Assembly: GCF_013113715.1 (NCBI RefSeq)
Contig: NZ_CP053344.1
Span: 3,100,001 to 3,164,000, forward strand
Origin: Herbiconiux sp. SALV-R1
GTDB taxonomy: Bacteria; Actinomycetota; Actinomycetes; Actinomycetales; Microbacteriaceae
Length of the DNA: 64,000 nt
Direction of reading: 5' to 3'
The position numbers and the translations under genes were made by a program. The notes beneath the pieces are model-generated. The model saw nothing but the letters and a program-made list of their open reading frames with translations, made no database searches and had not been told where the DNA came from. Shown piece by piece: positions 56,789 through 64,000 of the stretch (positions are counted from its first letter, which is position 1; every line of letters begins with the position of its first letter).

Positions 56789-58344
56789 CCCCTCCCGAGA
56801 CCAGCGCCCCCGTCACGGCGGCCACCGCCGCCCTGTCGAAGAAGGGCCTCGGCGCCGGAACGGTGGGGCTCATCGGCGCCATCGTCATCGGCATCTCGTG
56901 CATCGCCCCGGCCTACACCCTCACCGGGGCGCTCGGCCCCACCGTGGCGGCCGTCGGCACGCACGTGCCCGCCATCTTCCTGGTCGGCTTCATCCCGATG
57001 CTCCTCGTGGCCTTCGGCTACCGCGAGCTGAACAGCCGCATGCCCGACTCGGGCACCTCCTTCACCTGGGCGACGCGCGCCTTCGGGCCCTGGATCGGCT
57101 GGATGGCCGGCTGGGGGCTCATCGCCGCCACCATCGTGGTGCTGTCGAACCTCGCCGGCATCGCCGTCGACTTCTTCTACCTGATGCTGTCGCAGATCTT
57201 CCAGAACCCCGACATCGCCGACCTCACGACCAACCCGTTCATCAACGTCGTCACCTGCCTGGCGTTCATGCTCGGGGCGACGCTCATCTCCTACCGCGAC
57301 ATGCAGACCACCCAGAAGCTGCAGTACGTGCTGGTGGGCTTTCAGCTGCTCGTCATGGTGTTCTTCGGAATCGTCGCGTTCATCCACGTCTCCGCCGGCG
57401 ACGCCTTCGACGCGCTCCCGATCTCGCTCGACTGGTTCAACCCCTTCGCCGTGGGCTCGTTCAGTGCCTTCGCCGCGGGGCTGTCGCTGTCGATCTTCAT
57501 CTTCTGGGGCTGGGATGTGACGCTCACCATGAGCGAGGAGACCAAGGGCTCCTCCTCCACCCCGGGCAAGGCCGCCACGGCGACGGTGGTCATCATCGTG
57601 GTGCTCTACCTCTTCCTCACCGTCGCGCTCATCAACTACGCGGGGGTCGGCGAGGGCGAGTACGGGCTCGGCAACCCCGACATCCAGGGCAACGTCTTCT
57701 TCTCGCTGGCGGGGCCCATCCTCGGGCCGCTCGCCATCCTGGTGTCGATCGCCGTGCTGTCGTCGTCGGCCGCGTCGCTGCAGTCAACCTTCGTCTCGCC
57801 CGCCCGAACGCTGCTCGCGATGGGGCACTACGGCGCGCTGTCGCCGAAGTTCTCGAAGGTGCACCCGCGCTTCTTCACCCCCGGCTACGCGACCATCGTG
57901 TCGAGCGTCGTCGCATCCGTCTTCTACACCGTCATGCGGTTCATCTCCGAAGACGTGCTGTGGGACACCATCACCACGCTCGGCATGCTCATCTGCTTCT
58001 ACTACGGGCTCACCGCGTTCGCGTGCGTCTGGTACTTCCGCAAGCAGTGGTTCGCGAGCGTGCGCAACGCCTTCTTCCAGTTCGTCGCGCCGCTGGTGGG
58101 CGGGCTGATTCTCGCGGTGCTGTTCGTGACGACGCTCATCGAGAGCGCGAACCCCGACTACGGCAGCGGGTCGAACATCGGCGGGGTGGGCCTGGTGTTC
58201 ATCCTCGGCATGATCATCATCGTCGCCGGCATCGTCATCATGCTCGTGCAGGCGAAACTGCGGCCCGACTTCTTCCGCAACAAGACCCTCGCCCGCGGCG
58301 TCGCCGGCGACGCGAACGAAGCGGATGCGGCGCTGCCGGAGTAG
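56785..58344 (+). CDS. APC-family amino acid/polyamine permease
   Basis: This is a 519-residue permease with about 12-14 helices. The first helices carry G-I-S-C-I-A-P-A-Y-T-L-T-G-A-L and the conserved S-G-T-S-F-T-W-A motif of APC transporters; F-W-G-W-D-V-T-L-T-M-S-E-E-T lies in helix 6. It would import GABA, putrescine or glutamate into the cell for the preceding enzymes. The ATG overlaps the uspA stop. The terminator hairpin at 58326-58353 lies across its own stop codon. Confidence 0.88.
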   Translation: MTPPETSAPVTAATAALSKKGLGAGTVGLIGAIVIGISCIAPAYTLTGALGPTVAAVGTHVPAIFLVGFIPMLLVAFGYRELNSRMPDSGTSFTWATRAFGPWIGWMAGWGLIAATIVVLSNLAGIAVDFFYLMLSQIFQNPDIADLTTNPFINVVTCLAFMLGATLISYRDMQTTQKLQYVLVGFQLLVMVFFGIVAFIHVSAGDAFDALPISLDWFNPFAVGSFSAFAAGLSLSIFIFWGWDVTLTMSEETKGSSSTPGKAATATVVIIVVLYLFLTVALINYAGVGEGEYGLGNPDIQGNVFFSLAGPILGPLAILVSIAVLSSSAASLQSTFVSPARTLLAMGHYGALSPKFSKVHPRFFTPGYATIVSSVVASVFYTVMRFISEDVLWDTITTLGMLICFYYGLTAFACVWYFRKQWFASVRNAFFQFVAPLVGGLILAVLFVTTLIESANPDYGSGSNIGGVGLVFILGMIIIVAGIVIMLVQAKLRPDFFRNKTLARGVAGDANEADAALPE

Positions 58345-58353
58345 AGCGCCGCA
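58326..58353. terminator. Bidirectional terminator across the permease stop codon
   Basis: TGCGGCGCT (58326-58334) pairs with AGCGCCGCA (58345-58353) over a 10-nt loop that includes the stop codon. It fills the 15-bp gap to the convergent LLM oxidoreductase. Confidence 0.7.
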
Positions 58354-58359
58354 CCGTCG

Positions 58360-59286
58360 CTAGTCGGAGACCTTCGACACCACCTCGCGGGCGATGAAGT
58401 CGAGGTGGTCGAGGTCGCCCAGGTCGAGGATCTGCAGGTAGACCCGCTCGGCACCCTGCTCGCGCAGCGCCCCGATCTTGTCGACCACCTCGGAGGCGGT
58501 GCCGGCGAGCCCGTTCGTGCGCAGCTCCTCCGGCTCGCGGCCGATAGCTGCCGCGCGGCGAGCGAACTCGGCCTCGTCGGCACCGACCACGGCCACGAGG
58601 GCAGCGGAGTAGACCATGTCGTCGGGGTCGCGCCCCATCTCGTCGCAGGCGCGGCGCACGTTCTCGAACAGCCCGGGCAAGGTGCCCGGGTCGGGGAAGG
58701 GCGCGTTGAACTCGGTGGCGTAGCGGGCCGCGAGCAACGGTGTGCGCTTCGCACCCTTGCCGCCCACGATGACGGGCAGCGGTGACTGCACGGGCTTTGG
58801 CAGCGCCGGCGAGTTCTCGAGCGTGTAGTGCTCGCCCGTGTAGGAGTAGGTGTCGCCGCGCTCGGTGGTCCAGAGCCCGGTGACGATCTCGAGCTGCTCC
58901 TCGAGCAGGTCGAAGCGCTTGGGCGGGAAGGGGATGCCGTAGGCCTTGTGCTCGGCCTCGAACCAGCCGGTGCCGAGACCCAGCTCCGCGCGACCGCCCG
59001 ACATCTGGTCGACCTGCGCCACCTGGATGGCGAGGATGCCCGGGTAGCGGTAGGTCACCGACGACACCAGGGTGCCGAGACGGATGCGTTCGGTCTCGCG
59101 GGCGAGGCCGGCCAGCGTGGTCCACGCATCGGTGGGGCCGTAGCCCGGGTCGCCGTCGCCCATGCGCAGATAGTGGTCGGAGCGGAAGAACGCGTCGAAG
59201 CCGAGCGTCTCGGTGGCCTTCGCCACCGCGAGGAGTTCGTCGTAGCTGGCACCCTGCTGGGGCTCGGTGAAGATGCGGAAGTCCAT
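58360..59286 (-). CDS. LLM-class F420-dependent oxidoreductase (TIGR03560-like)
   Basis: This 308-residue TIM-barrel flavin/F420 enzyme starts M-D-F-R-I-F-T-E-P-Q-Q-G, with G-F-D-A-F-F-R-S-D-H, L-G-T-L-V-S-S-V-T-Y-R-Y-P and G-L-G-T-G-W-F-E-A-E-H, all typical of luciferase-like monooxygenases that use F420. The natural substrate is unknown. TAGCCT lies exactly 6 nt before the ATG at 59284-59286 on the minus strand with no ribosome site, so the transcript is probably leaderless. It is back to back with the second alpha-glucosidase. Confidence 0.9.
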   Translation of the reverse strand: MDFRIFTEPQQGASYDELLAVAKATETLGFDAFFRSDHYLRMGDGDPGYGPTDAWTTLAGLARETERIRLGTLVSSVTYRYPGILAIQVAQVDQMSGGRAELGLGTGWFEAEHKAYGIPFPPKRFDLLEEQLEIVTGLWTTERGDTYSYTGEHYTLENSPALPKPVQSPLPVIVGGKGAKRTPLLAARYATEFNAPFPDPGTLPGLFENVRRACDEMGRDPDDMVYSAALVAVVGADEAEFARRAAAIGREPEELRTNGLAGTASEVVDKIGALREQGAERVYLQILDLGDLDHLDFIAREVVSKVSD

Positions 59287-59292
59287 GGTTCA

Positions 59293-59298
59293 AGGCTA
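59293..59298 (-). promoter_or_regulatory. -10 box of the leaderless LLM gene
   Basis: TAGCCT (minus strand), 6 nt (TGAACC), then the ATG at 59286. Confidence 0.6.
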
Positions 59299-59330
59299 GT
59301 GCGGGAACGGCTGTGTCGGACGGGCGTGCT

Positions 59331-59336
59331 TAGCTT
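59331..59336 (+). promoter_or_regulatory. -10 box of the second alpha-glucosidase gene
   Basis: TAGCTT is followed by 5 nt (GGGGC) and the ATG at 59342, consistent with a leaderless start. The divergent gap to the LLM gene is only 55 bp. Confidence 0.5.
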
Positions 59337-59341
59337 GGGGC

Positions 59342-61114
59342 ATGGCGATGAGCACCGCGGCAGGCACGGCAGACGACTGGTGGAAGGGTGCGGTGGTCTA
59401 CCAGATCTACCCGCGCAGCTTCCAGGATTCGGACGGGGACGGCATCGGCGACCTGCGGGGGATCCTGCAGCGGCTCGACCACCTCGAGCGGCTCGGCGTC
59501 GACGTCATCTGGCTCTCCCCCATCTACCGGTCGCCGCAGGCCGACAACGGCTACGACATCAGCGACTATCAGGACATCGACCCCGTGTTCGGCACCCTCG
59601 CCGACTTCGACGAGCTGCTCGAGGAGGTGCACCGGCGCGGCATGAAGCTGGTGATGGACTTGGTGGTCAATCACAGCTCCGACGAGCATCCGTGGTTCGT
59701 GGAGTCGCGCTCGAGCCCCGACAGCCCGAAGCGCGACTGGTACTGGTGGCGCAAGCCCCGTGAGGGCTTCGAGCCCGGCACCCCGGGCGCCGAGCCGAAC
59801 AACTGGGAGTCGTTCTTCTCGGGCTCGGTCTGGCAGTTCGACGAGGCCAGCGGCGAGTACTACCTGCACCTGTTCGACCGCAAGCAGCCCGACCTCAACT
59901 GGGAGAACCCCGAGGTGCGGCAGGCCGTCTACGCCATGATGCGCTGGTGGCTCGATCGCGGTGTCGACGGGTTCAGGATGGACGTCATCAACCTCATCTC
60001 GAAGGTGCTGACCCTGCCCGACGCCGAGCCGCTGCCCGGCCGCACGCTCGCGAACGGCGCCGCCCACTACACCTCGGGGCCGCGCCTCCACGAGTTCCTG
60101 CAGGAGATGCATCGCGAGGTGTTCGCCGGGCGCGAGGGGCTCATCACGGTGGGCGAGACGCCCGGGGTGAGCACCGAGGAGGCCGTGCTGTTCACCGACC
60201 CCGCCCGCGGCGAGGTCGACATGGTGTTCCAGTTCGAGCACGTGGGGCTCGACCACGGCCCGGCGACGAAGTTCCGGTCGCGACGGCTCGACCCGGGCGA
60301 ACTCGCCGCGAACCTCACGCGGTGGCAGGATGCGCTGGCCGAGACGGGCTGGAACAGCCTCTACCTCGAGAATCACGACCAGGCCCGCTCGGTCTCGCGC
60401 TTCGGCGACGACGGCGAGCACTGGCGGGCCTCGGCGACGGCGCTCGCCACGATGCTGCACCTGCAGCGCGGCACGCCCTACGTCTATCAGGGGCAGGAGA
60501 TCGGCATGACGAACGCGCCGTTCGCCTCGATCGACGACTTCCGTGACGTCGAGTCCCTCAACCACTACGCCGACGACCTCGAATCGGGCTCCAGCCCCGC
60601 CGAGGCACTCCTCGGCCTCGCCTCGATGAGCCGCGACAACGCCCGCACGCCTGTGCAGTGGGACGATTCGCCGAACGCGGGGTTCACCACCGGCACCCCC
60701 TGGCTCGCGGCCAACCCGAACGCCTCGCGCATCTCGGTCGCGGCGCAGGAGGGCGACGCGCACTCCGTGCTGGCCCACTATCGTGCGCTCATCGCGGTGC
60801 GGCACGAGCATCCGGTGGTCGCGACCGGCTCGTTCACCCGGGTCGACGCGGGCGACGAGGCGGTGTTCGCGTTCGAGCGGGCTGGCGCCGCGGCCGACGG
60901 TGAGGCCGACGGCGGCTCCGGCGGCGGCGAGCGGATGCTCGTGGTGGCCAACCTGTCGTCTGACGAACGCGTGCCCCGCTTCGAGAACACGGTGTTCGAG
61001 CGCTGGGAAGACGCGGAGGTGCTGCTCACGAACCTCCCCGGCTCGGAGGGCACGCCCGACGCGGCGGCACCACTCGCCCCCTGGGAGGCGAAGGTCTACC
61101 TCGTGCGCGACTGA
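59342..61114 (+). CDS. GH13 alpha-glucosidase / oligo-1,6-glucosidase
   Basis: This 590-residue GH13 enzyme starts at an ATG with no ribosome site. The nucleophile is D214 (G-F-R-M-D-V-I-N), the acid/base E272 (V-G-E-T-P-G) and the stabiliser D346 (E-N-H-D-Q-A-R-S). The Q-P-D-L-N-W motif at 182-187 and the MalL-like loop K-P-R-E-G-F-E-P place it near the oligo-1,6-glucosidase branch (GH13_31), distinct from the paralogue at 14924. It is cytoplasmic and would split isomaltose- or sucrose-type oligosaccharides. A Gly/Ala-rich insert (G-A-A-A-D-G-E-A-D-G-G-S-G-G) interrupts the C-terminal beta domain. Confidence 0.9.
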   Translation: MAMSTAAGTADDWWKGAVVYQIYPRSFQDSDGDGIGDLRGILQRLDHLERLGVDVIWLSPIYRSPQADNGYDISDYQDIDPVFGTLADFDELLEEVHRRGMKLVMDLVVNHSSDEHPWFVESRSSPDSPKRDWYWWRKPREGFEPGTPGAEPNNWESFFSGSVWQFDEASGEYYLHLFDRKQPDLNWENPEVRQAVYAMMRWWLDRGVDGFRMDVINLISKVLTLPDAEPLPGRTLANGAAHYTSGPRLHEFLQEMHREVFAGREGLITVGETPGVSTEEAVLFTDPARGEVDMVFQFEHVGLDHGPATKFRSRRLDPGELAANLTRWQDALAETGWNSLYLENHDQARSVSRFGDDGEHWRASATALATMLHLQRGTPYVYQGQEIGMTNAPFASIDDFRDVESLNHYADDLESGSSPAEALLGLASMSRDNARTPVQWDDSPNAGFTTGTPWLAANPNASRISVAAQEGDAHSVLAHYRALIAVRHEHPVVATGSFTRVDAGDEAVFAFERAGAAADGEADGGSGGGERMLVVANLSSDERVPRFENTVFERWEDAEVLLTNLPGSEGTPDAAAPLAPWEAKVYLVRD

Positions 61115-61152
61115 GCCGCAACGGCGACGATTCCTTCGCCCCACCGCTCATG

Positions 61153-61181
61153 GTGTAACACTTTTTGCACGGTGTTACACT
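61153..61181 (+). promoter_or_regulatory. VapBC operator overlapping the -10 box
   Basis: GTGTAACAC (61153-61161) and GTGTTACAC (61172-61180) are perfect inverted repeats, 19 bp between equivalent bases; each half is itself nearly palindromic. The second overlaps TACACT (61176-61181), the -10 box 5 nt before the antitoxin ATG. This geometry fits autorepression by the antitoxin-toxin complex. Confidence 0.75.
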
Positions 61182-61186
61182 TGGGT

Positions 61187-61453
61187 ATGCCCACCAAGAG
61201 TCCGCGCACGAACATCACGCACACCCCCCAGGTGCAGCACGCGCTCGACGTCGCGCGGACGCACTGGCCTCGTGAGAAGCGAGAGAGTGCGCTGATCCTG
61301 AACCTCCTGGAGGCAGGCGCGAAAGCGATCGAGGACAGCGACGAGTTCGCTGCCGAGCGACGAGTCGCGCGTCTTCGTGAGGTCGCGGGCAAGCACACCG
61401 GGCTGTACGAGCCGGGCTACCTCGACGGGGTGCGCGAGGGCTGGCCGGAGTGA
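61187..61453 (+). CDS. Antitoxin of a VapBC-type module
   Basis: This 88-residue protein has an N-terminal pattern R-T-N-I-T-H-T-P-Q-V-Q-H-A-L-D-V-A then K-R-E-S-A-L-I-L-N-L-L-E-A-G, consistent with a ribbon-helix-helix DNA-binding domain (one strand, two helices). The charged C-terminal half (E-E/R-R stretches to D-G-V-R-E-G-W-P-E) would wrap the toxin. The start is the ATG at 61187, next to the operator; an ATG at 61172 falls inside the operator. The stop overlaps the toxin start by 4 bp. Confidence 0.8.
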   Translation: MPTKSPRTNITHTPQVQHALDVARTHWPREKRESALILNLLEAGAKAIEDSDEFAAERRVARLREVAGKHTGLYEPGYLDGVREGWPE

Positions 61454-61833
61454 TCGTCCTCGATGCGGGTGTGCTGATCGGCTTCCTCGACAGCGCTGAC
61501 GCCCATCACGAGGCCGCCGTGAAGATCCTCGAGCGGAACCCCTTCGGCTATCTCGTGCATCCGCTGACGGCCGCTGAGGTTCTCGTAGGGCCGGCGAAGC
61601 GCGGCGTGGAAGACGAGGTCTGGCGCGATCTCCGAGGGATCGGCGTCGAGGTTGCCGAGCTCGGACCAGAGGGGCCCCTCGCACTGGCCCGACTGCGCGC
61701 ACGGTGGGGGTTGAAGATGCCCGACACGTGCGTGCTCGCCACCGCCGAGCAGTTCGATGTGCACCTCGCGACCTTCGACCGTCAACTCGCCACTGTCGCG
61801 ACTCGCACCGCCCGTCTGCTTCCCGACGGGTGA
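61450..61833 (+). CDS. vapC: VapC-type PIN-domain ribonuclease toxin
   Basis: This 127-residue PIN domain has the four acidic active-site residues in order: D5 (I-V-L-D-A-G), E43 (A-A-E-V-L-V), D92 (P-D-T-C-V-L-A-T-A) and D110 (A-T-F-D-R-Q-L). VapC toxins cleave tRNA or rRNA in a Mg2+-dependent way and are silenced by their antitoxin. The start is a GTG overlapping the antitoxin stop (GTGA), so toxin translation depends on antitoxin translation. All catalytic residues are intact, so it should be functional. Confidence 0.9.
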   Translation: MIVLDAGVLIGFLDSADAHHEAAVKILERNPFGYLVHPLTAAEVLVGPAKRGVEDEVWRDLRGIGVEVAELGPEGPLALARLRARWGLKMPDTCVLATAEQFDVHLATFDRQLATVATRTARLLPDG

Positions 61834-61876
61834 GCGCACCCGGAACGATCGATCACACGTCGTGCCGCATCAGTTG

Positions 61877-63136
61877 TCAGCGGCGGCGTGGGCCACGGGG
61901 GCCGCGGGGGCCGGTCGCACGGAGGGCGCCGGTGAGGCCGGCGGCGGCGAAGACGAGGGTGGCGATGAGCACGACGCCGATGGCGAGGGTCCAGTTGTCG
62001 GTGGCGTCGTGCACGGCGCCGATGAGGGTGGGGGCCGTGGCGCCGAGGGCGTAGCCGGTGCCCTGCACCATGGCCGAGAGGCGGCGGGCGTGGGTTCCCG
62101 TGAACGAGAGCTGCACCACGAGCATGAAGACGACGGTGATGCCGCCGCCCTGGGCCACGCCGCCGAGGAAGCCCCAGGCGAGCCAGCCGCCGGGGGCGAA
62201 CATGAGCCCGAGCGGGAAGGCGACCCAGAGCGCGGCGACGAGGGCGAAGGTGGGCGGGATTCCGATGCGCTGTGCGAGCAGCGGCACCCCCAGCGCGCCG
62301 ATCACCGCGGCGATCTGGAAGATGGAGGAGCTGGCGCCCGCATCCGTCGCCGAGTAGCCGAGCTGCTGCTCGAGCACGGTGGGGAACCAGGCGGTGAGGC
62401 CGTAGTACGAGAACGCCTGGCCGGCGAAGGCGAGCGCGAGCAGCACCGCAGAGAGGTTGCGCCAGGTGCGCGGCTCGGGGGCGGCGAGGGGAATGCCCCT
62501 GGTGTCGATGGCGACGGTGTCGACGGCGCCCGTCTCGACCGCCGGCTTCACCAGGCCCCAGCGCAGGGCTTTGCGGCCCACCGCTACGAACCAGGCGACG
62601 GCGGCGAGCACGACGAAACCCGTCCAGGCGAGCAGGGCGCCTCGCCAGCCGAAGGCGGCGGCGAGGGGGACCGTCGCGAGGGAGGTGATCATCGAGCTCA
62701 CGTTCATGGCCGCGGTGTAGGCGCCGGTGACGATGCCGACCCGCTGCTCGGGCACGTCGCGGCGGATGATGACCGGGATGACGACGTTGCCGATGGTGAT
62801 GAAGGCACCCATGATGACGGTGCCGACGAAGGTGGCCTCCACTCCCCCGGCCGAGCGCACGATCGAGCCGATGCCCACTCCGAGGATGGCGATGGTGGTC
62901 GAGAGGTTCGCCCCGGCCTTGCCGATGAACAGCGACGCGAACGGCGTCATGACGGCGAAGCAGAGCACCGGGAGGCTCGTGAGCAGGCCCGCCTGGGCGG
63001 CGTTCAGGCCGAGGTCGGCGCTGATGGGGCCGGTGACGGGGGCGACGGCGACGATCGGGCCGCGCAGGATGAACCCGACGAACACCACGCCGAGCACCAG
63101 GGTGACGGGGAGGCCCGCGCGGAGGGCTCGGTTCAT
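61877..63136 (-). CDS. MFS transporter, CynX/NimT family
   Basis: This 419-residue protein has twelve helices. It begins F-V-G-F-I-L-R-G-P-I-V-A-V-A-P-V-T-G-P-I, the opening motif of the CynX/NimT (cyanate/2-nitroimidazole) subgroup, and has G-Y-A-L-G-A-T-A-P in the second half. The C-terminus is Arg/Gly/Pro-rich (R-G-P-R-G-P-R-R-R). The substrate is unknown. It is the first gene left of the YhgE-like gene on the same strand, with 106 nt between. Confidence 0.85.
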   Translation of the reverse strand: MNRALRAGLPVTLVLGVVFVGFILRGPIVAVAPVTGPISADLGLNAAQAGLLTSLPVLCFAVMTPFASLFIGKAGANLSTTIAILGVGIGSIVRSAGGVEATFVGTVIMGAFITIGNVVIPVIIRRDVPEQRVGIVTGAYTAAMNVSSMITSLATVPLAAAFGWRGALLAWTGFVVLAAVAWFVAVGRKALRWGLVKPAVETGAVDTVAIDTRGIPLAAPEPRTWRNLSAVLLALAFAGQAFSYYGLTAWFPTVLEQQLGYSATDAGASSSIFQIAAVIGALGVPLLAQRIGIPPTFALVAALWVAFPLGLMFAPGGWLAWGFLGGVAQGGGITVVFMLVVQLSFTGTHARRLSAMVQGTGYALGATAPTLIGAVHDATDNWTLAIGVVLIATLVFAAAGLTGALRATGPRGPRGPRRR

Positions 63137-63242
63137 CGGAAAATCCTGGTTCCCGGTCGCCGCCCCCGCACCGCCGACGGCTGACCGTCATCGGTGGGGA
63201 GCGGGGTGGTGCCCCTCCATCGTACGCGCGGCGGGCGGGGCG

Positions 63243-64000
63243 CTACGCCGTCGCGGGCACCACCGGCACGACCCATCCGATCTCCACCGGCCTCCGGCGT
63301 CTCGCCAGAGCCGCGATCGCGAGCACGAGGCTCACCACCAGGATTCCCGCCATGACCAGGCAGGCCGTCACCACGGTGCCCGCCTGCCCACCGGTGAGGA
63401 TGGTCTGGATGCCCGACACCGCGTAGCTCAGCGGACTGATGGCGTTGACGGCCTGGAAGGGGCCGGAGAGCAGCTCCACCGGGTAGAGCCCGCCCGTCGC
63501 CGCGAGCTGCAGCGCGAGCAGCACCAGCGAGATCACCGAGCCGAGCCTGCCGAACGCGGTGCTGAGGAACTGCTGGAACGCGGTGAACGCGAGCGCCACG
63601 AGCAGCGAGAAGCCGAGGGTCGCGGGGAGCGAGCTCCAGGCCACCCCGAGCACCAGGTGCAGGAACGCCACGAGCAGGGCCGCCTGGACGGCGGCCACGC
63701 CGGCCGCACGCCCGAAGGTGCGGAGGGCGAGGCGGGCGGTCGGCGCCGAGGAGGCGAGCACGGCCCGCGAGAGCGGCCGCAGCCAGAGGAACACGGCGAG
63801 CGCCCCGAGCCACAGGGCGACCGGGAGCATGATCGTCGAGACGATCTGCCCCACACCCGACACGTTGTTCAGGCTGGTGGTGTCGACAGCCAGCGGCTGC
63901 GCCACCACGTCTGCCGCGTCGGCGGTGTCGGTGGGCACGGTGCCGGTGAGCTGCTCGGCCCCGCTCGAGAGCCCGTCGGAGAGCTGCTGCGCGCCGTCAC
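63243..64000 (-). CDS. Partial YhgE/Pip-domain membrane protein, C-terminal part
   Basis: The frame is open to the window edge and lacks its N-terminus. The first visible residues (D-G-A-Q-Q-L-S-D-G-L-S-S-G-A-E-Q-L) are the repeating D-G-A/G-L coiled segment of YhgE/Pip proteins. They lead to about six C-terminal helices of the ABC-2-type membrane domain (from V-S-T-I-M-L-P-V-A-L-W-L-G-A-L). Relatives include the Pip phage-infection protein, ESX-associated EsaA and actinobacterial homologues of unknown function. Roughly 250 of an expected 600-750 residues are in the window. Confidence 0.8.
   Translation of the reverse strand, partial: DGAQQLSDGLSSGAEQLTGTVPTDTADAADVVAQPLAVDTTSLNNVSGVGQIVSTIMLPVALWLGALAVFLWLRPLSRAVLASSAPTARLALRTFGRAAGVAAVQAALLVAFLHLVLGVAWSSLPATLGFSLLVALAFTAFQQFLSTAFGRLGSVISLVLLALQLAATGGLYPVELLSGPFQAVNAISPLSYAVSGIQTILTGGQAGTVVTACLVMAGILVVSLVLAIAALARRRRPVEIGWVVPVVPATA

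Overview
The window is high-GC actinobacterial DNA, most likely a Microbacteriaceae chromosome (Leifsonia/Herbiconiux/Agreia-like; family-level inference only). The evidence is the strong GC bias with many GTG starts, frequent 4-bp start/stop overlaps, menaquinone genes in the usual actinobacterial order (FprA, polyprenyl synthase, MenG, isochorismate synthase), an F420-type LLM oxidoreductase, cell-envelope hydrolases with long Arg/Ala-rich cytoplasmic tails, and many genes whose start codon lies 5-8 nt after a TANNNT -10 box (leaderless transcripts). LAYOUT. 1-1.1 kb: start of a Tat-exported protein and a decayed TetR / small-multidrug-resistance locus with an (ATCGGC)8 repeat. 1.3-14.6 kb: a catabolic block. 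It has a quinone-reductase-like MDR enzyme, then on the minus strand a tightly coupled operon (aldehyde dehydrogenase, Baeyer-Villiger monooxygenase 2, Zn-alcohol dehydrogenase, Baeyer-Villiger monooxygenase 1, HSL esterase, alpha/beta hydrolase), preceded by a second Zn-alcohol dehydrogenase plus an MFS exporter, with a GAF-PucR regulator transcribed divergently. Together these could take a secondary alcohol or ketone to an ester, cleave the ester, and oxidise the released alcohol to an acid. This block is poor in the CGGATGCG octamer that is abundant in the rest of the window, and it ends at a tRNA-Thr/tRNA-Met pair, so it looks like an acquired island. 14.6-33.4 kb: housekeeping DNA: tRNAs, an alpha-glucosidase, an M23 envelope peptidase, inositol monophosphatase, tRNA-Tyr, a lytic-transglycosylase lipoprotein, a 27-residue small protein, YajQ, a NUDIX hydrolase, an AAA ATPase, a BBE-type flavoprotein, a MocR regulator with a divergent EamA exporter, and the menaquinone block. 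33.6-35.4 kb: a small low-octamer patch with a Fic toxin/antitoxin pair and a HEPN-like orphan gene carrying a TTA codon. 35.5-46.6 kb: PGPGW membrane protein, an ECF sigma factor with two Asp23-like proteins, an ECF vitamin-type transporter split by an M15-like envelope hydrolase, a YdcZ transporter, and a DEAD-box helicase with an unusual repeat-rich N-terminus. 46.6-58.3 kb: a putrescine/GABA catabolic region (putrescine oxidase, two semialdehyde dehydrogenases, GABA transaminase, glutamate dehydrogenase, APC permease, UspA, PucR regulator). 58.3-64 kb: F420 oxidoreductase, second alpha-glucosidase, VapBC toxin-antitoxin with a clear promoter-overlapping operator, CynX-type MFS transporter and the C-terminal part of a YhgE/Pip membrane protein. 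No CRISPR array, insertion sequence, phage gene or rRNA was seen. Every stretch longer than 300 bases contains a gene; the longest gene-free gap (46046-46322) is described as the DEAD-helicase leader.
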